A stretch of DNA of 64,000 nucleotides from Knoellia sp. S7-12 (lineage in GTDB: Bacteria; Actinomycetota; Actinomycetes; Actinomycetales; Dermatophilaceae), in NCBI RefSeq assembly GCF_040518285.1, contig NZ_CP155449.1, positions 744,001 through 808,000 of the forward strand, in the 5' to 3' direction. Both the position numbers and the translations under genes were made by a program. The notes under the pieces were generated by a model, which did not search any database, had not been told where the DNA came from, and worked only from the letters and a program-made list of their open reading frames with translations. Shown here in pieces: positions 17,699-26,070 of the stretch (position 1 is the stretch's first letter; each line of letters begins with the position of its first letter).

Positions 17699-18865
17699 AT
17701 GACCGTCCTCGACAACATCGAGCAGATTGCAGACGTGCTCGAGGCGAACGCCGCCGAAGGCGAGCGGCTCGGGCGGCTTCCCGATGAGACAGCCACGGCC
17801 CTGCGGACCTCCGGAGTCATGCGGATGCTGCAGCCCAAGGACTTCGGCGGATTGGAGTCGCACCCCGTCGACTTCTTCCGCGCGGTCCTCGAGATCGGGG
17901 TGCACGACCCCAGCTCCGGGTGGGTCGCCGGTGTAGTCGGCGTTCACCCGCACGAGCTCGCCCACGGTGACCGTCGCGTCCAGGCCGAGGTCTGGGCGGA
18001 GGATCCGGACACCTGGGTGGCGTCGCCCTACGCACCCCTGGGTCGCGCGCGGCCGGTGGACGGCGGGTACGTCTTCAACGGGCGCTGGAACTTCTCTTCG
18101 GGCACCGACCACTGCCGCTGGGTGATGATCGGCGGGCTCATCACCGACCAAGAGGGCGAGGTCGCTGATCCCGCCCCGGTCCACTTCCTACTCCCACGCT
18201 CGGACTACGAGGTCGTCGAGGACTCCTGGGACGTCGTCGGCCTGCGTGGGACTGGCAGCAAGGACCTCGTCGTCACCGAAGCGTTCGTCCCCGCCTACCG
18301 CACCATCGAGACCTCCGGCGTCACGGACGGGACCGGCGGGAAGGACCCCAGTCGAGCGTCTGTTTCCCTCTACCGGATGCCGCGCAACGTCATGTTCTCC
18401 GGCGCCATCACGGCGGCGACGCTGGCCATGGCCAAGGGAACACTCGCCGCGTACGTCGCGGTGACGCGCTCACGAGAGGGCCGAGGTGGCAGAGCGGCCC
18501 TCGACCCGTTCCAGCTCTCTGCACTGGGGGCGGCCGCGGCAGACATCGACGCGAGCATCGGCCACCTGCTTTGGGACATCGAACGCGTCCACGACATCGT
18601 CGAACGCGGCGAGGTCGTGTCGCTCGACGTGCGGGCAGAGGTGCGCCGCAACCAGGTGCAGGCGAGCCATCGTGCCGCTGCTGCCGCCGACAGCGTCTTT
18701 CGGCTCAGCGGAGGAGGTTCGCTCCACCGCAGCGGGGTGCTCCAGCGCCGGTGGCGCGACACCCAGGCTGCACTGCACCACGTGCAGAACGGGTCGGGCC
18801 CGATCTTCCACGCCTACGGCCTCAACCTCTTCGGTCACCCGATTCCGCCACACGTGAAGATCTGA
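17699..18865 (+). CDS. flavin-dependent monooxygenase, oxygenase component (second HsaA-like paralogue)
   Basis: A 388-residue oxygenase with the same fold and landmarks as 9105-10280 (RMLQPKDF, SSGWVAGVVGVHP, FSSGTD, GLRGTGSKDL). ATG 17699 is preferred because MTVLDNIEQIADVL aligns with the paralogue's N-terminus and a GGAAGGG site precedes it; an ATG at 17684 overlaps the dioxygenase stop. The two oxygenases may have different substrates, act in sequence or form a heteromer; the sequence does not decide. Its stop overlaps the next start (TGATG). Confidence 0.85.
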   Translation: MTVLDNIEQIADVLEANAAEGERLGRLPDETATALRTSGVMRMLQPKDFGGLESHPVDFFRAVLEIGVHDPSSGWVAGVVGVHPHELAHGDRRVQAEVWAEDPDTWVASPYAPLGRARPVDGGYVFNGRWNFSSGTDHCRWVMIGGLITDQEGEVADPAPVHFLLPRSDYEVVEDSWDVVGLRGTGSKDLVVTEAFVPAYRTIETSGVTDGTGGKDPSRASVSLYRMPRNVMFSGAITAATLAMAKGTLAAYVAVTRSREGRGGRAALDPFQLSALGAAAADIDASIGHLLWDIERVHDIVERGEVVSLDVRAEVRRNQVQASHRAAAAADSVFRLSGGGSLHRSGVLQRRWRDTQAALHHVQNGSGPIFHAYGLNLFGHPIPPHVKI

Positions 18866-19749
18866 TGGACGGCGCCGCCCCGAAAGAGGGCTCCCAGCCT
18901 CGCTTCACCGAGGAGTCGACGAGCCGCTTCGTCGACGCCGGTGGCGTCCGAGTGCACGTCCACGACGCCGGCTCCGGCCCGGTGCTTCTCTGCATCCACG
19001 GCGGCGCACCGGGCGCCTACGGCTGGGGCAACTTCGGTGCCAACGTGTCGGGGCTGGCCGAGCACTTCCGTGTCCTCGTCGTCGACCTGCCGGGCTATGG
19101 GCGCTCAGACGCCCCCGAGATCAGGGGCGGTCGCTACGGCTTCTATGCCCAGGTCTTCGCCGACCTCCTCGCAACGCTCGGCATCGAGTCCGCGCACGTC
19201 CTCGGGATGGCCACCGGTGGAGCTGCGGCGATGATGCTGGCCATCGAGCACCCAGGCGTCGTCGACGACCTCGTCCTCGTCAGCTCTGCGGGAGGGTTGC
19301 CGCTGTTCACCCCCATGCCGTCGGAGGGCCAGAAGCTCATACAGTCCTACTACGGCGGCGAGGGTCCTTCCCCAGCCAAGATGCGCGCGTACCTCGAGAT
19401 GATGATGTACGACAAGACCTCCATCACCGACGAGATCGTGCAGGAGCGCTATGCGGCCAGCATCCGTCCCGACCTCAGGGCGGCCGCCCCGGAGGGGCGC
19501 CCTGAGCATTCCCCACCGGTGACCGAGCAGGTGTGGCGAGACGTCGACCGCATCAAGGCACGCACGCTCGTGGTGTGGGGCCGGGACAACCGCGTACAGG
19601 GCTACGACAACGCGTTGTTCCTCCTCAACCGCATCCCGAATGTCCAGGTGCACCTTTACGGCAGGACGGGTCTGTGGGTCCCATTCGAGCGAGTGAGCGA
19701 GTTCAACACGTTGCTCGTGGGTTTCCTCCTCGGGGCGTCAGCACGCTGA
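18865..19749 (+). CDS. alpha/beta-hydrolase-fold protein with lost catalytic Ser and His
   Basis: A 294-residue paralogue of the C-C hydrolase at 8221, collinear with it (CIHGGAPGAYGWGNFG here, LLHGSGPGATGWSNFG there). The nucleophile Ser is Ala116 in GMATGG and the catalytic His is Leu270 in TGLW, while the acid Asp241 (GRDNRV) remains. Both changes were checked at codon level (GCC and CTG). It cannot work as a Ser-His-Asp hydrolase and may be regulatory, a binding subunit, or an enzyme of different chemistry. The reading frame is intact and coupled to the oxygenase gene, so it does not look like random decay. Confidence 0.85.
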   Translation: MDGAAPKEGSQPRFTEESTSRFVDAGGVRVHVHDAGSGPVLLCIHGGAPGAYGWGNFGANVSGLAEHFRVLVVDLPGYGRSDAPEIRGGRYGFYAQVFADLLATLGIESAHVLGMATGGAAAMMLAIEHPGVVDDLVLVSSAGGLPLFTPMPSEGQKLIQSYYGGEGPSPAKMRAYLEMMMYDKTSITDEIVQERYAASIRPDLRAAAPEGRPEHSPPVTEQVWRDVDRIKARTLVVWGRDNRVQGYDNALFLLNRIPNVQVHLYGRTGLWVPFERVSEFNTLLVGFLLGASAR

Positions 19750-19750
19750 C
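19737..19750 (+). repeat. short perfect inverted repeat over the stop codon
   Basis: GTCAGC-AC-GCTGAC (19737-19750) spans the stop of the degenerate hydrolase gene. It is too short for a confident terminator, but it lies at the end of the catabolic transcript and just before a new promoter. Confidence 0.3.
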
Positions 19751-19765
19751 CGGTCACGCGCACCA

Positions 19766-19795
19766 TTGACATCACGAACATTTGGGTCTTATCGT
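19766..19795 (+). promoter_or_regulatory. candidate promoter of the second IclR gene
   Basis: TTGACA at 19766-19771 and TATCGT at 19790-19795 are separated by 18 bases. The predicted start of transcription near 19802 lies inside the operator candidate at 19805-19819, which argues that translation begins downstream of the GTG at 19804. Confidence 0.5.
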
Positions 19796-19804
19796 TCAAC
19801 ATAG

Positions 19805-19819
19805 TGGAACGCCATTCCG
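19805..19819. promoter_or_regulatory. candidate IclR operator TGGAA-N5-TTCCG
   Basis: TGGAA (19805-19809) and TTCCG (19815-19819) with a 5-base spacer match the layout of the E. coli IclR box core (TGGAA-N5-TTCCA) except for the last base. A second inverted pair, CGTTC (19793-19797) and GAACG (19807-19811), overlaps the -10. Position and symmetry suggest autoregulation. Confidence 0.45.
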
Positions 19820-19830
19820 GATATTGGGAG

Positions 19831-20625
19831 ATGACAGTGACGTCACCAAACCAGCTCGACGGGGACCAGAAGCGCTCAGTGCTGGGACGGGCTTTCGAGA
19901 TTCTCGACTGCTTCGGACCGGACACGCCGGAGCAGACGATCGCGGGAGTATGCACGCGGACGGGCCTGCCCCCCGCGACGGTCCACCGGATGCTGGCGCA
20001 CCTCGTCGAGTGGGGTGCCGTGGAGCGGGCTTGTCGCGGTCGGTACCGGCTCGGCCGCCGCATGTGGCGGCTTGGCTGGGGGGTTCCCGAGGTGCGTCGC
20101 CTCAAGGACGTGGCACGACCGTTCCTCGTGGACCTCTACTCGGCCACGGCGGCGCCGGTCGCCCTGTGGTCCCGCGAGCAGGACGAAGCCATCCTCTGTG
20201 ACCTCATCGCCGGCCACAAGGCGGCGGCCACCTGGCATCCCGAGCGTCGCATTCCCTTGACGCAGAACGCGGGCGGGCTGGCCATGCTCGCCCACCTACC
20301 GCTCGAGCCGCTCCTGCTCGCGCAGGAAGGCCCGGGTGCCAACGGTGGGGAGTTCGTGCTGCGCCAGCGGCTCGGCGAGGTGCGTCGCGCGGGGTATGCC
20401 GTGAGCGGGTCCGACGGATCCGGTGACGGTCTTCTCGTGGCGGCGGCCGTCTTCGACGAAGACGGTCAGGTCCGTGCCGCCGTCTCGGTCAGGCTGTCGC
20501 CCGAGCCGCTGAGTCCGGCCCCGCTTGCCCGGGTCGTGACCCAGGCCGCGATGATGATCTCGAGCGGGCTTGGACACCGTGGACACTCCCGCAGAAGCGG
20601 TGTCCACGCAGTCCGTCCCGCCTGA
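19831..20625 (+). CDS. IclR-family transcriptional regulator
   Basis: About 264 residues. The winged HTH comprises RSVLGRAFEILDCF and IAGVCTRTGLPPATVHRMLAHL, followed by an IclR effector domain with a shortened central part. The domain lacks the usual GKALLA landmark (AGGLAMLAHL in its place). Start choice: GTG 19804 lies in the operator, so ATG 19831 is used; GTG 19837 has better spacing from GGGAG (19825-19829) and is equally likely. It lies between the meta-cleavage and gentisate gene sets and could control either. Confidence 0.88.
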   Translation: MTVTSPNQLDGDQKRSVLGRAFEILDCFGPDTPEQTIAGVCTRTGLPPATVHRMLAHLVEWGAVERACRGRYRLGRRMWRLGWGVPEVRRLKDVARPFLVDLYSATAAPVALWSREQDEAILCDLIAGHKAAATWHPERRIPLTQNAGGLAMLAHLPLEPLLLAQEGPGANGGEFVLRQRLGEVRRAGYAVSGSDGSGDGLLVAAAVFDEDGQVRAAVSVRLSPEPLSPAPLARVVTQAAMMISSGLGHRGHSRRSGVHAVRPA

Positions 20626-20654
20626 GTCGACACCACAGCCAAGGAGCAGAACCC

Positions 20655-21380
20655 ATGTCCGTCCTGGACAAGGCGGCCAAGGCCGTCGACAGCCTGGCTC
20701 GCAGTGGTCGACCGATGAGCCTGGCAGAGGTCTCCGAGAGCCTGGGCCTGCCCAAGTCCTCCGTGCACCGGCTCCTGAGCGAGCTCATCGAGCTGCGCAT
20801 CGCCCGGCGCACGACCGACGGGCGGTTCGCCCTAGGTCCCCGGCTCCTGTCCTGGGGTGCGAGCGCCGCGGACTCATTCGTCATCCGTGGGGTGGCCGAG
20901 CCGTGGATGCACCGCTTGCGGGACACCACCGGTGAGAGCGTCCACCTATACATCAGACAGGACAAGCACCGCATCTGTTTGGCGTCCGTGGAAGGGCGCG
21001 CCTCCCTGCGCCCCGTCGTTCCCACAGGCGGTCACCAGCCCCTTGGCCTGGGTTCGTCTGGCAAGCTCCTCCTCGCGTTCGCACCCGCCCCCGTCCATGA
21101 GGTCGTGCGCGCGGACGCCGCAGCCGCCGGAAGGTGGGTCGCCACCGAGGCGGAACTCGACGCCATCCGAGAGAGCCACTGGGCGATCGCCATCGATGAG
21201 CGTGAGAAGGGACTGAGTGGCGCAGCCACCTCCGTGCGGGACGGTGACGGTCAGGTGATCGCGGCCCTGAGCATCTCCGGATCCTCCACGCGGTTGACCG
21301 CCGCGCGATACGCGGAGGTCAAGGACGACGTCGTCGCCATCGCCAACGAGATCGGGGCCGCAGTAGCCGGCCGTTCGTAG
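20655..21380 (+). CDS. IclR-family transcriptional regulator
   Basis: A 241-residue regulator with a compact HTH (SLAEVSESLGLPKSSVHRLLSEL) directly at the N-terminus and a full effector domain (PLGLGSSGKLLLAFAP, then AIDEREKGLSGAATSV). AAGGAG precedes the ATG. It is transcribed toward the gentisate-type genes 106 bases downstream, and may be co-transcribed with the IclR gene just before it, a rare tandem arrangement of two family members. Confidence 0.92.
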   Translation: MSVLDKAAKAVDSLARSGRPMSLAEVSESLGLPKSSVHRLLSELIELRIARRTTDGRFALGPRLLSWGASAADSFVIRGVAEPWMHRLRDTTGESVHLYIRQDKHRICLASVEGRASLRPVVPTGGHQPLGLGSSGKLLLAFAPAPVHEVVRADAAAAGRWVATEAELDAIRESHWAIAIDEREKGLSGAATSVRDGDGQVIAALSISGSSTRLTAARYAEVKDDVVAIANEIGAAVAGRS

Positions 21381-21485
21381 CTCGACGCCGAAAGCGGTGT
21401 TCCGGTAGGTGCGACGACACCGGCGAGCTCATCGACCGAGGTCGCAGGATGGCTCCGACCCGCTGGCTACGCCCGAAGGAGCGCC

Positions 21486-22376
21486 ATGAGGATCGCCCGT
21501 TTCGACGATGACCGCATCGGCGTGGTCATCGACGACAACATCGTTGATGTCACCCACGCCGTGGACGAGGACGCCCAAGCGTGGCCGCCGGTGACCATGA
21601 ACCGGGTCATCAGGGACTTCGACGCCGTCCGCCCGCTCCTCGAGCGCGCAGCCTCTGAGGGCGCCCGTCGTCCGCTCGCCGAGGTCACCCTCCTCACGCC
21701 GGTCCCGTGGCCCAACAAGGTGATCGCGTACCCGGTGAACTACCACGACCACGGCCGCGAGATGCAGGCCGGATACCGCGCGGACGTGCAGGGCTTCTTC
21801 CTCAAACCACCGTCGTCGCTTTCCGGTGCCGGTGAGCCCGTCATGCTGCCAGTGGTCCCGGGCCGTGAGGTCCACCACGAGTCCGAGCTCGCGATCATCA
21901 TCGGCGCCGGCGGACGCGACATCCCCCGCCAAAACTGGCGCTTGCACGTCTTCGGCTACGCCTGCCTGCTCGACATGGTGGTCCGGGGGCGCGAGGAGCG
22001 CGTCTTCCGCAAGGCCTACGACACCTTTTGCCCAGTCGGTCCGTGGATCACGACGGCCGACGAGGTGGGTGACCCCACCAGCCTCGACATGCGCCTCTGG
22101 GTCGGTGACGAGCTGCGCCAGCACGCAAACACCCGCGACCTCGTCTTGGACATTCCCGGCATGGTCGCGATGGCCTCGGCCGTCATGACCCTCCACCCGG
22201 GAGACGTCATCGCCACCGGCACCCCGGCAGGGGTGGGACCGGTCACCGATGGCGACACGATCCGGATCAGGATCGAGCGCGTCGGTGAGATGAGCGTGAA
22301 CGTCGTCCAAGGCACCAGCGGGCGCACCGAGGTGTTCGCCCGCCCCTACGACCCCCCGATCATCAAACAGCAGTGA
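21486..22376 (+). CDS. fumarylacetoacetate-hydrolase-family protein (fumarylpyruvate/maleylpyruvate hydrolase candidate)
   Basis: A 296-residue protein with an N-terminal FAH cap (MRIARFDDDRIGVVID) and the catalytic FAH domain. The metal-site region is EVHHESELAIIIG, with VFGYACLLDM and the end GDVIATGTPAGVG. In gentisate pathways this fold hydrolyses fumarylpyruvate to fumarate and pyruvate; related members act on acylpyruvates. AAGGAG precedes the ATG. The dioxygenase gene follows 10 bases after the stop, which supports a role on its ring-cleavage product. Confidence 0.88.
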   Translation: MRIARFDDDRIGVVIDDNIVDVTHAVDEDAQAWPPVTMNRVIRDFDAVRPLLERAASEGARRPLAEVTLLTPVPWPNKVIAYPVNYHDHGREMQAGYRADVQGFFLKPPSSLSGAGEPVMLPVVPGREVHHESELAIIIGAGGRDIPRQNWRLHVFGYACLLDMVVRGREERVFRKAYDTFCPVGPWITTADEVGDPTSLDMRLWVGDELRQHANTRDLVLDIPGMVAMASAVMTLHPGDVIATGTPAGVGPVTDGDTIRIRIERVGEMSVNVVQGTSGRTEVFARPYDPPIIKQQ

Positions 22377-22386
22377 GGAGCCCCGC

Positions 22387-23355
22387 ATGACCTCCTTCGA
22401 CGCCCGGTCCGTGGCCGAGATCGACAACCTCGACGACCTGTACAGCGTGTTCGACGACTTGAGCGTTGAGGGCGGCTGGTATCGCCGCGCGCCCGCCCTG
22501 TGGCCCGAGCCGCTGCGCAACTTCCTGCCGTACGTGTGGCGCTACGCCGAGATGAAGGCCGTCCTGGACGCGGCCGGGCGACTGGTCGACCACGAGATGG
22601 CGGACCGGCGCAACCTCACCCTCACCAACCCGGTCGAGGGCAACGGCTACGCGACCGTCCGCAGCCTCGTGGCCGCCTACCAGCTCATTCGTCCTGGCGA
22701 AGTTGCCCCCGCACACCACCACACGCCGGCGGCGCTGCGCATCATCCTCGAGGGCCGAGGCACCTACACCGTCGTGGACGGGGACCGCGTCGAGATGCGA
22801 CCCGGTGACGTTCTGCTGACACCGAGCTGGGCTTGGCACGAGCACTCGGCGGTCGGTCCGGACGACTGCTACTGGGTCGACATCCTCGACGTCCCCCTCG
22901 TGCACCTGCTCGAGCCGATGTTCTTCGAGAAGTACCCCGCCGGGGTCCAGGAGGACCCTCGTGACATCGACACCTCGCCGATCGCGTTCCGGTGGGAGGA
23001 CTCCCTCGCCTGCCTGGCCGCCGAGACGGCGGCCCCGGAGCACGGCATGGCCGAACGCGAGATCGAACTCGGCAGCCCGGCGATGCCGACCATCGCACTG
23101 CACGTCCAGGAGCTCGGCGCCGGCTTCGAGTCCCCGACGAGGCGGACGACCGCCAACTCGATCTTCACGGTCATCGAAGGCTCTGGTGAGACCATCGTCG
23201 ATGGTGAACGGCTGACCTGGGAGCGCGGCGACATCATCGCGGTCCCGGCATGGCGGCCCTACCAGCACATCGTGTCCGAGCCTGCGCGGATGGTCCGCGC
23301 GAGCGACGAGCCGGTCTTCTCCGTGCTCGGCCTGCTGCGCTCCGAGAAGGTGTGA
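22387..23355 (+). CDS. bicupin ring-cleaving dioxygenase (gentisate 1,2-dioxygenase-like)
   Basis: A 322-residue bicupin. The N-terminal cupin has the metal-site signature APAHHHTPAALRIILEG and, further on, SWAWHEH; the C-terminal cupin is the usual non-metal copy (GSGETIVDGERLTWERGDII). Gentisate, salicylate and 1-hydroxy-2-naphthoate dioxygenases share this architecture. The adjacent 3-hydroxybenzoate-6-hydroxylase-like gene favours gentisate, which would give maleylpyruvate. AGGAG precedes the ATG. Its length is somewhat below the 340-370 common for gentisate dioxygenases. Confidence 0.87.
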   Translation: MTSFDARSVAEIDNLDDLYSVFDDLSVEGGWYRRAPALWPEPLRNFLPYVWRYAEMKAVLDAAGRLVDHEMADRRNLTLTNPVEGNGYATVRSLVAAYQLIRPGEVAPAHHHTPAALRIILEGRGTYTVVDGDRVEMRPGDVLLTPSWAWHEHSAVGPDDCYWVDILDVPLVHLLEPMFFEKYPAGVQEDPRDIDTSPIAFRWEDSLACLAAETAAPEHGMAEREIELGSPAMPTIALHVQELGAGFESPTRRTTANSIFTVIEGSGETIVDGERLTWERGDIIAVPAWRPYQHIVSEPARMVRASDEPVFSVLGLLRSEKV

Positions 23356-23366
23356 GGGAGAAACAG

Positions 23367-24554
23367 ATGCATGTTGTCCTGGCAGGCGGTGGCGTCGGTG
23401 GCATGACCGCGGCGCTGGCACTTCTGCAGCGCGGGGTGGACGTCACCGTGCTCGAACAAGCCCCCGCCCTCACCGAGGTCGGTGCCGGCATTCAGATCAG
23501 CCCCAACGGCAACCGGGCGCTGGACCACCTCGGGGTCTTCGAGACCCTGCGCAAGCAGTCCTGCGACCCGGTCCGCAAGGAGTTCCGGCTCTGGAACACC
23601 GGTCGGCCCTGGCCGATGTTCGATCTCGGGCCGATGGCAGTCGAGCGATATGGCTACCCGTACCTCACGGTGTACCGTCCCGACCTGCTCAAGGCTCTGG
23701 AAAATGCCGTGAGGGCTCTGGGGGCGGACGTCATCCTGCTCGGTTCGCGCGTGGCGGGAGTCGACCAGGACGCGTCAAGCGCGTCCGTGGTCCTCGACGA
23801 CGGCACTCGGGTGACCGGCGACGTCGTCATCGGCGCCGATGGGGTGCGTTCCGTGGTGCGCAACACGGTGTGGGGACCGAGCAACCCGGAGTTCTCCGGC
23901 ATGGTCGCCTGGCGGGGGCTCATCCCGATGGACGACCTTCCGAAGCACCTGCGTACGCCGGTGGGCTCGACGTGGATCGGTCCGGGCGGCCACGCAGTCA
24001 CCTACCCCCTCCATGGAGGCACGTTGATGAACTTCGTGGCGACGATCGAGGGCAAGAAATGGACCGCCGCAGGCGGGACCGAACCCGGGACCGCCGAGGA
24101 GTGCCATGCCGACTTCGCCGGCTGGCACGAGGACATCCACACGTTCATCACCGCCTCGCCCCGATTGCTCAAGTGGGCCCTACTCAGCCGTGACCCCATC
24201 CCCGCCTGGACGTCGGGGCGGGTCAGTCTGCTGGGTGACGCCGCCCACGCGACGCTGCCCTTCCTGGCGCAGGGAGCCGTCCACGCCATCGAGGACGGCG
24301 TCGTGCTCGCTCGGGCGATCGAGGCGTACGCCGACGACCCCACCAAGGCGCTCACCCGCTACGAGACGGCAAGGATCGAGCGGACGAGCAGGATGGTGCG
24401 CGGCGCCACAGCCAACACCGAACGGTTCCACAGCCGAGAGCTCGTCACCGAGGAGCGAGCCGAGCCCTACCTCCAGCGCGAGTGGAGCATCGAACCGATC
24501 GCCGACCGCTACGACTGGCTCTACTCGTACGACGTGGTGACGACTCCGGTCTGA
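23367..24554 (+). CDS. FAD-dependent aromatic hydroxylase (3-hydroxybenzoate 6-monooxygenase / salicylate hydroxylase type)
   Basis: A 395-residue class A flavoprotein monooxygenase. The N-terminal dinucleotide fold is VVLAGGGVGGMTAALAL, followed by VGAGIQISPNG, the GADGVRS motif and the FAD-ribityl motif LLGDAAHATLPFLAQGA. It would use NAD(P)H and O2 to hydroxylate a hydroxybenzoate to gentisate. ATG 23367 is used since the fold starts right there and GGGAG lies upstream. It is the last gene of a three-gene set and is convergent with the MmgE/PrpD gene. Confidence 0.88.
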   Translation: MHVVLAGGGVGGMTAALALLQRGVDVTVLEQAPALTEVGAGIQISPNGNRALDHLGVFETLRKQSCDPVRKEFRLWNTGRPWPMFDLGPMAVERYGYPYLTVYRPDLLKALENAVRALGADVILLGSRVAGVDQDASSASVVLDDGTRVTGDVVIGADGVRSVVRNTVWGPSNPEFSGMVAWRGLIPMDDLPKHLRTPVGSTWIGPGGHAVTYPLHGGTLMNFVATIEGKKWTAAGGTEPGTAEECHADFAGWHEDIHTFITASPRLLKWALLSRDPIPAWTSGRVSLLGDAAHATLPFLAQGAVHAIEDGVVLARAIEAYADDPTKALTRYETARIERTSRMVRGATANTERFHSRELVTEERAEPYLQREWSIEPIADRYDWLYSYDVVTTPV

Positions 24555-24620
24555 CCACATCCGACCAACTTGGTGAGCCGCCGCCGCAGCGGCGCCCGCC
24601 AGCCCGAGTGGTGCGGATCC

Positions 24621-26030
24621 TCAGAGGGCGAGCAGACCCGCGACCGACGTCGTGTCGAACAGGCCGGAGATGCGGTCGGCGAGGACGTCGGCCCCAGCTC
24701 CCAGCCGGCGTGCGTTCAGGTCGTACTTGACCTGTATCTCGGCGTCCGTGAGGGGTCGCTCGGCGGTGCCACGATTGGCGAGGACCTCTTGGGAGAGCAT
24801 CCGTCCGTCGGTGGTGCGCACCTCGACGACCGAAGGGAACTGCAGGGGGAAGATCGCCTCACAACGTGCGTCGGCCACGTGCTCGACGCGCGCCGCAAGG
24901 TCGAGGTTGCGCGGGTCCCGCACTGCCTCGTCGGTGAAGTCGTCGAGGTAGAGACCGAGGCCGCCTCCGCCGCGCAGCGCCAGAGTGAAGGTGAAGGGTC
25001 CGCTGAACTGGGCGTGGTAGCCGGACTCGGGACGGATCTTGGCCTCGCGCGGTTGAGCAATCGTTCGCAGGGTCGCGCCCGCCACGCCGATCCGGACCGA
25101 CTCCACGTCTGCGGGCCGCAGCCCCCGTGCCCGGAGAGCGATGGCCGCGTCAATACCCGTGTGGGTAAACACGTTCGTCGGGTAGGGCTTCACGAAGCAG
25201 GAGGCCGTCTCCCACCGCACACCGAGTCCGTCGAGCAGCGCCGCCTCGTCGTAGGTGTCACCGCAGTAGGCCTGGAAGAAACCGAACCGTCCCTCGAGGA
25301 CCGTCGGGGGACCGGTCAGTCCGGCCTCCGCGGCCTGTGCTGCCACCACGCCGCTGTGGGCGGCCCACCCGCAATGCATCCGCTTGACCGACCCTCCGGC
25401 CCGGTTGGCCTCGAGCAGGCCCGCTCCCATGCTGCAGGCGATGGCCATCGCGTGGGCCAGCCGCTCGGCGTCCAGGCCCATGGCGACACCCGCCCCGGCC
25501 GCCGCGCCGACGGCACCACAGATCGACGTCGCATGCAGGCCACGCTCGAAGAAGACCGAGTTGTTGATGCGTGGGTCGTACCCGGCGTTGCCGAGCCGGA
25601 TCGCGATCTCGTTGCCGACCGTAATCGCGGCGAGAAGTGTCCGGCCGTGAGCCCCGGCCTCCTCGGCGGCAGCGAGCGCGGCAGGCACCACTGATGCGCT
25701 GGGATGCAGGATCGACGGAACGTGCGTGTCGTCGAAGTCGAGGGCGTGGGCTAAGGTGCCATTGACGAGCGCGGCTGACGGAGCCGGGAGCCGGTCCTCG
25801 AGACCGATCGCGAGGGCGACTGCCGCACCCCCCCAACGGCGGGCGAGCGAGTGAGCCACCTGCGCCGGACCGGTGCCGAGTGCGGCGACCGAGATGCCGA
25901 CGACGTCCAGCAGTCTTTGTCTTGCGTCGACGAGCACATGCTCTGGGGCGTTCTCTGCGACCTCTGCCGCGAACGCTCCGAGGCGTGCGACGGCGGTACC
26001 GGTCATGGGGGTGGTTCCGGCGGCAGCCAT
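24621..26030 (-). CDS. MmgE/PrpD-family protein (2-methylcitrate dehydratase-like)
   Basis: A 469-residue protein of the MmgE/PrpD fold: ALAFAAEVAENAP-type helical start, then ALVNGTLAHALDFDDTH, GLHATSICGAVGAAAGAG and KPYPTNVFTH with the C-terminal hot-dog-like domain. PrpD dehydrates 2-methylcitrate; other family members, such as aconitate decarboxylase, act on small tri- or dicarboxylates, so the reaction here is open. ATG 26030 follows AAAGGAG; the frame runs much further upstream, but only as a shadow of the cyclase gene. It is last in a leftward operon of four. Confidence 0.85.
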   Translation of the reverse strand: MAAAGTTPMTGTAVARLGAFAAEVAENAPEHVLVDARQRLLDVVGISVAALGTGPAQVAHSLARRWGGAAVALAIGLEDRLPAPSAALVNGTLAHALDFDDTHVPSILHPSASVVPAALAAAEEAGAHGRTLLAAITVGNEIAIRLGNAGYDPRINNSVFFERGLHATSICGAVGAAAGAGVAMGLDAERLAHAMAIACSMGAGLLEANRAGGSVKRMHCGWAAHSGVVAAQAAEAGLTGPPTVLEGRFGFFQAYCGDTYDEAALLDGLGVRWETASCFVKPYPTNVFTHTGIDAAIALRARGLRPADVESVRIGVAGATLRTIAQPREAKIRPESGYHAQFSGPFTFTLALRGGGGLGLYLDDFTDEAVRDPRNLDLAARVEHVADARCEAIFPLQFPSVVEVRTTDGRMLSQEVLANRGTAERPLTDAEIQVKYDLNARRLGAGADVLADRISGLFDTTSVAGLLAL

Positions 26031-26070
26031 GGAGTCTCCTTTGGGCGAGGGGACGGACCTGGTCGGTGCG

